The notes beneath the pieces were generated by a model. The model made no database searches. It saw only the letters and a program-made list of their open reading frames with translations, and was not told the DNA's origin. A DNA stretch of 5,261 nucleotides, from contig JAJBVF010000507.1 of assembly GCA_020859965.1 (NCBI GenBank), positions 1-5,261 of the forward strand, read 5' to 3'. The stretch is from Clostridiales bacterium. Its GTDB lineage: Bacteria; Bacillota; Clostridia; Lachnospirales; Lachnospiraceae. Numbering within the stretch: the stretch's first letter is position 1; each line of letters begins with the position of its first letter. Below, in pieces: positions 5,191 to 5,261 of this stretch. A program made the position numbers and the translations under genes.

Positions 5191-5228
5191 AGTCAAAGAC
5201 TCCGATGCTTGCATCAGGGCTTTTGACT
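5191..5228. other. Long imperfect hairpin after the serine hydrolase gene
   Basis: AGTCAAA (5191-5197) pairs with TTTGACT (5222-5228). A tip stem GATGC/GCATC pairs 5204-5208 with 5211-5215, joined by a partly paired internal segment. It lies 38 nt after the stop codon and could end the transcript, but only two T follow the stem, so termination would be weak. It may instead be an intergenic palindromic repeat. The remaining bases to 5261 show nothing I can name. Confidence 0.45.
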
Positions 5229-5261
5229 TTCGCGGCATCTGCGATTTGCGGGAATAAAAAT

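Overview
The window looks like chromosome from a low-GC-to-moderate-GC Gram-positive gut anaerobe, most likely a Lachnospiraceae-type clostridium (Blautia/Ruminococcus/Dorea group). The grounds are purine-rich Shine-Dalgarno sites, sigma-A-like promoters, lipoproteins with Glu/Thr-rich linkers, and a NodB-like lipoprotein of a type I associate with this family. This placement is from sequence style and memory, not from a database match.

Layout. (i) 1-498, minus strand: the 5' part of a MotA/TolQ/ExbB-type ion-channel gene that runs off the left edge. It has a GTG start, a G-rich ribosome binding site, a leader hairpin and a plausible promoter at 617-645. (ii) 680-844: a compact non-coding element of about 155 nt in which almost every base falls in a nested stem (an outer stem closing a three-way arm and two long hairpins). 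It is the most unusual thing in the window and looks like a structured RNA or a mobile/dispersed palindromic repeat. (iii) A good promoter (873-901) starts a two-gene rightward unit: a tandem ACT-domain protein (937-1350) and, 75 bp later, a polysaccharide-deacetylase-like lipoprotein that has lost its catalytic residues (1426-2739). (iv) An intergenic control region carries 11-bp tandem repeats resembling a WalR/PhoP-class response-regulator box (2748-2775) just upstream of a strong extended -10 promoter (2791-2819). It drives a lipoprotein with two bacterial SH3 domains (2935-3753), which ends at a strong intrinsic terminator (3850-3899). (v) A membrane-anchored class-A-beta-lactamase-like serine hydrolase (4125-5153) is followed by a long hairpin near the right edge.

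How the genes fit together. Three consecutive genes encode exported, membrane-tethered proteins with folds that act on or bind cell wall: a NodB fold, SH3b domains and a penicillin-recognising serine hydrolase. The ACT protein is a cytosolic small-molecule sensor upstream of them. The region reads as a cell-envelope neighbourhood with separate transcription units rather than one operon. No tRNA, rRNA, CRISPR array, insertion sequence or phage gene is visible. All sequence between genes is accounted for below.
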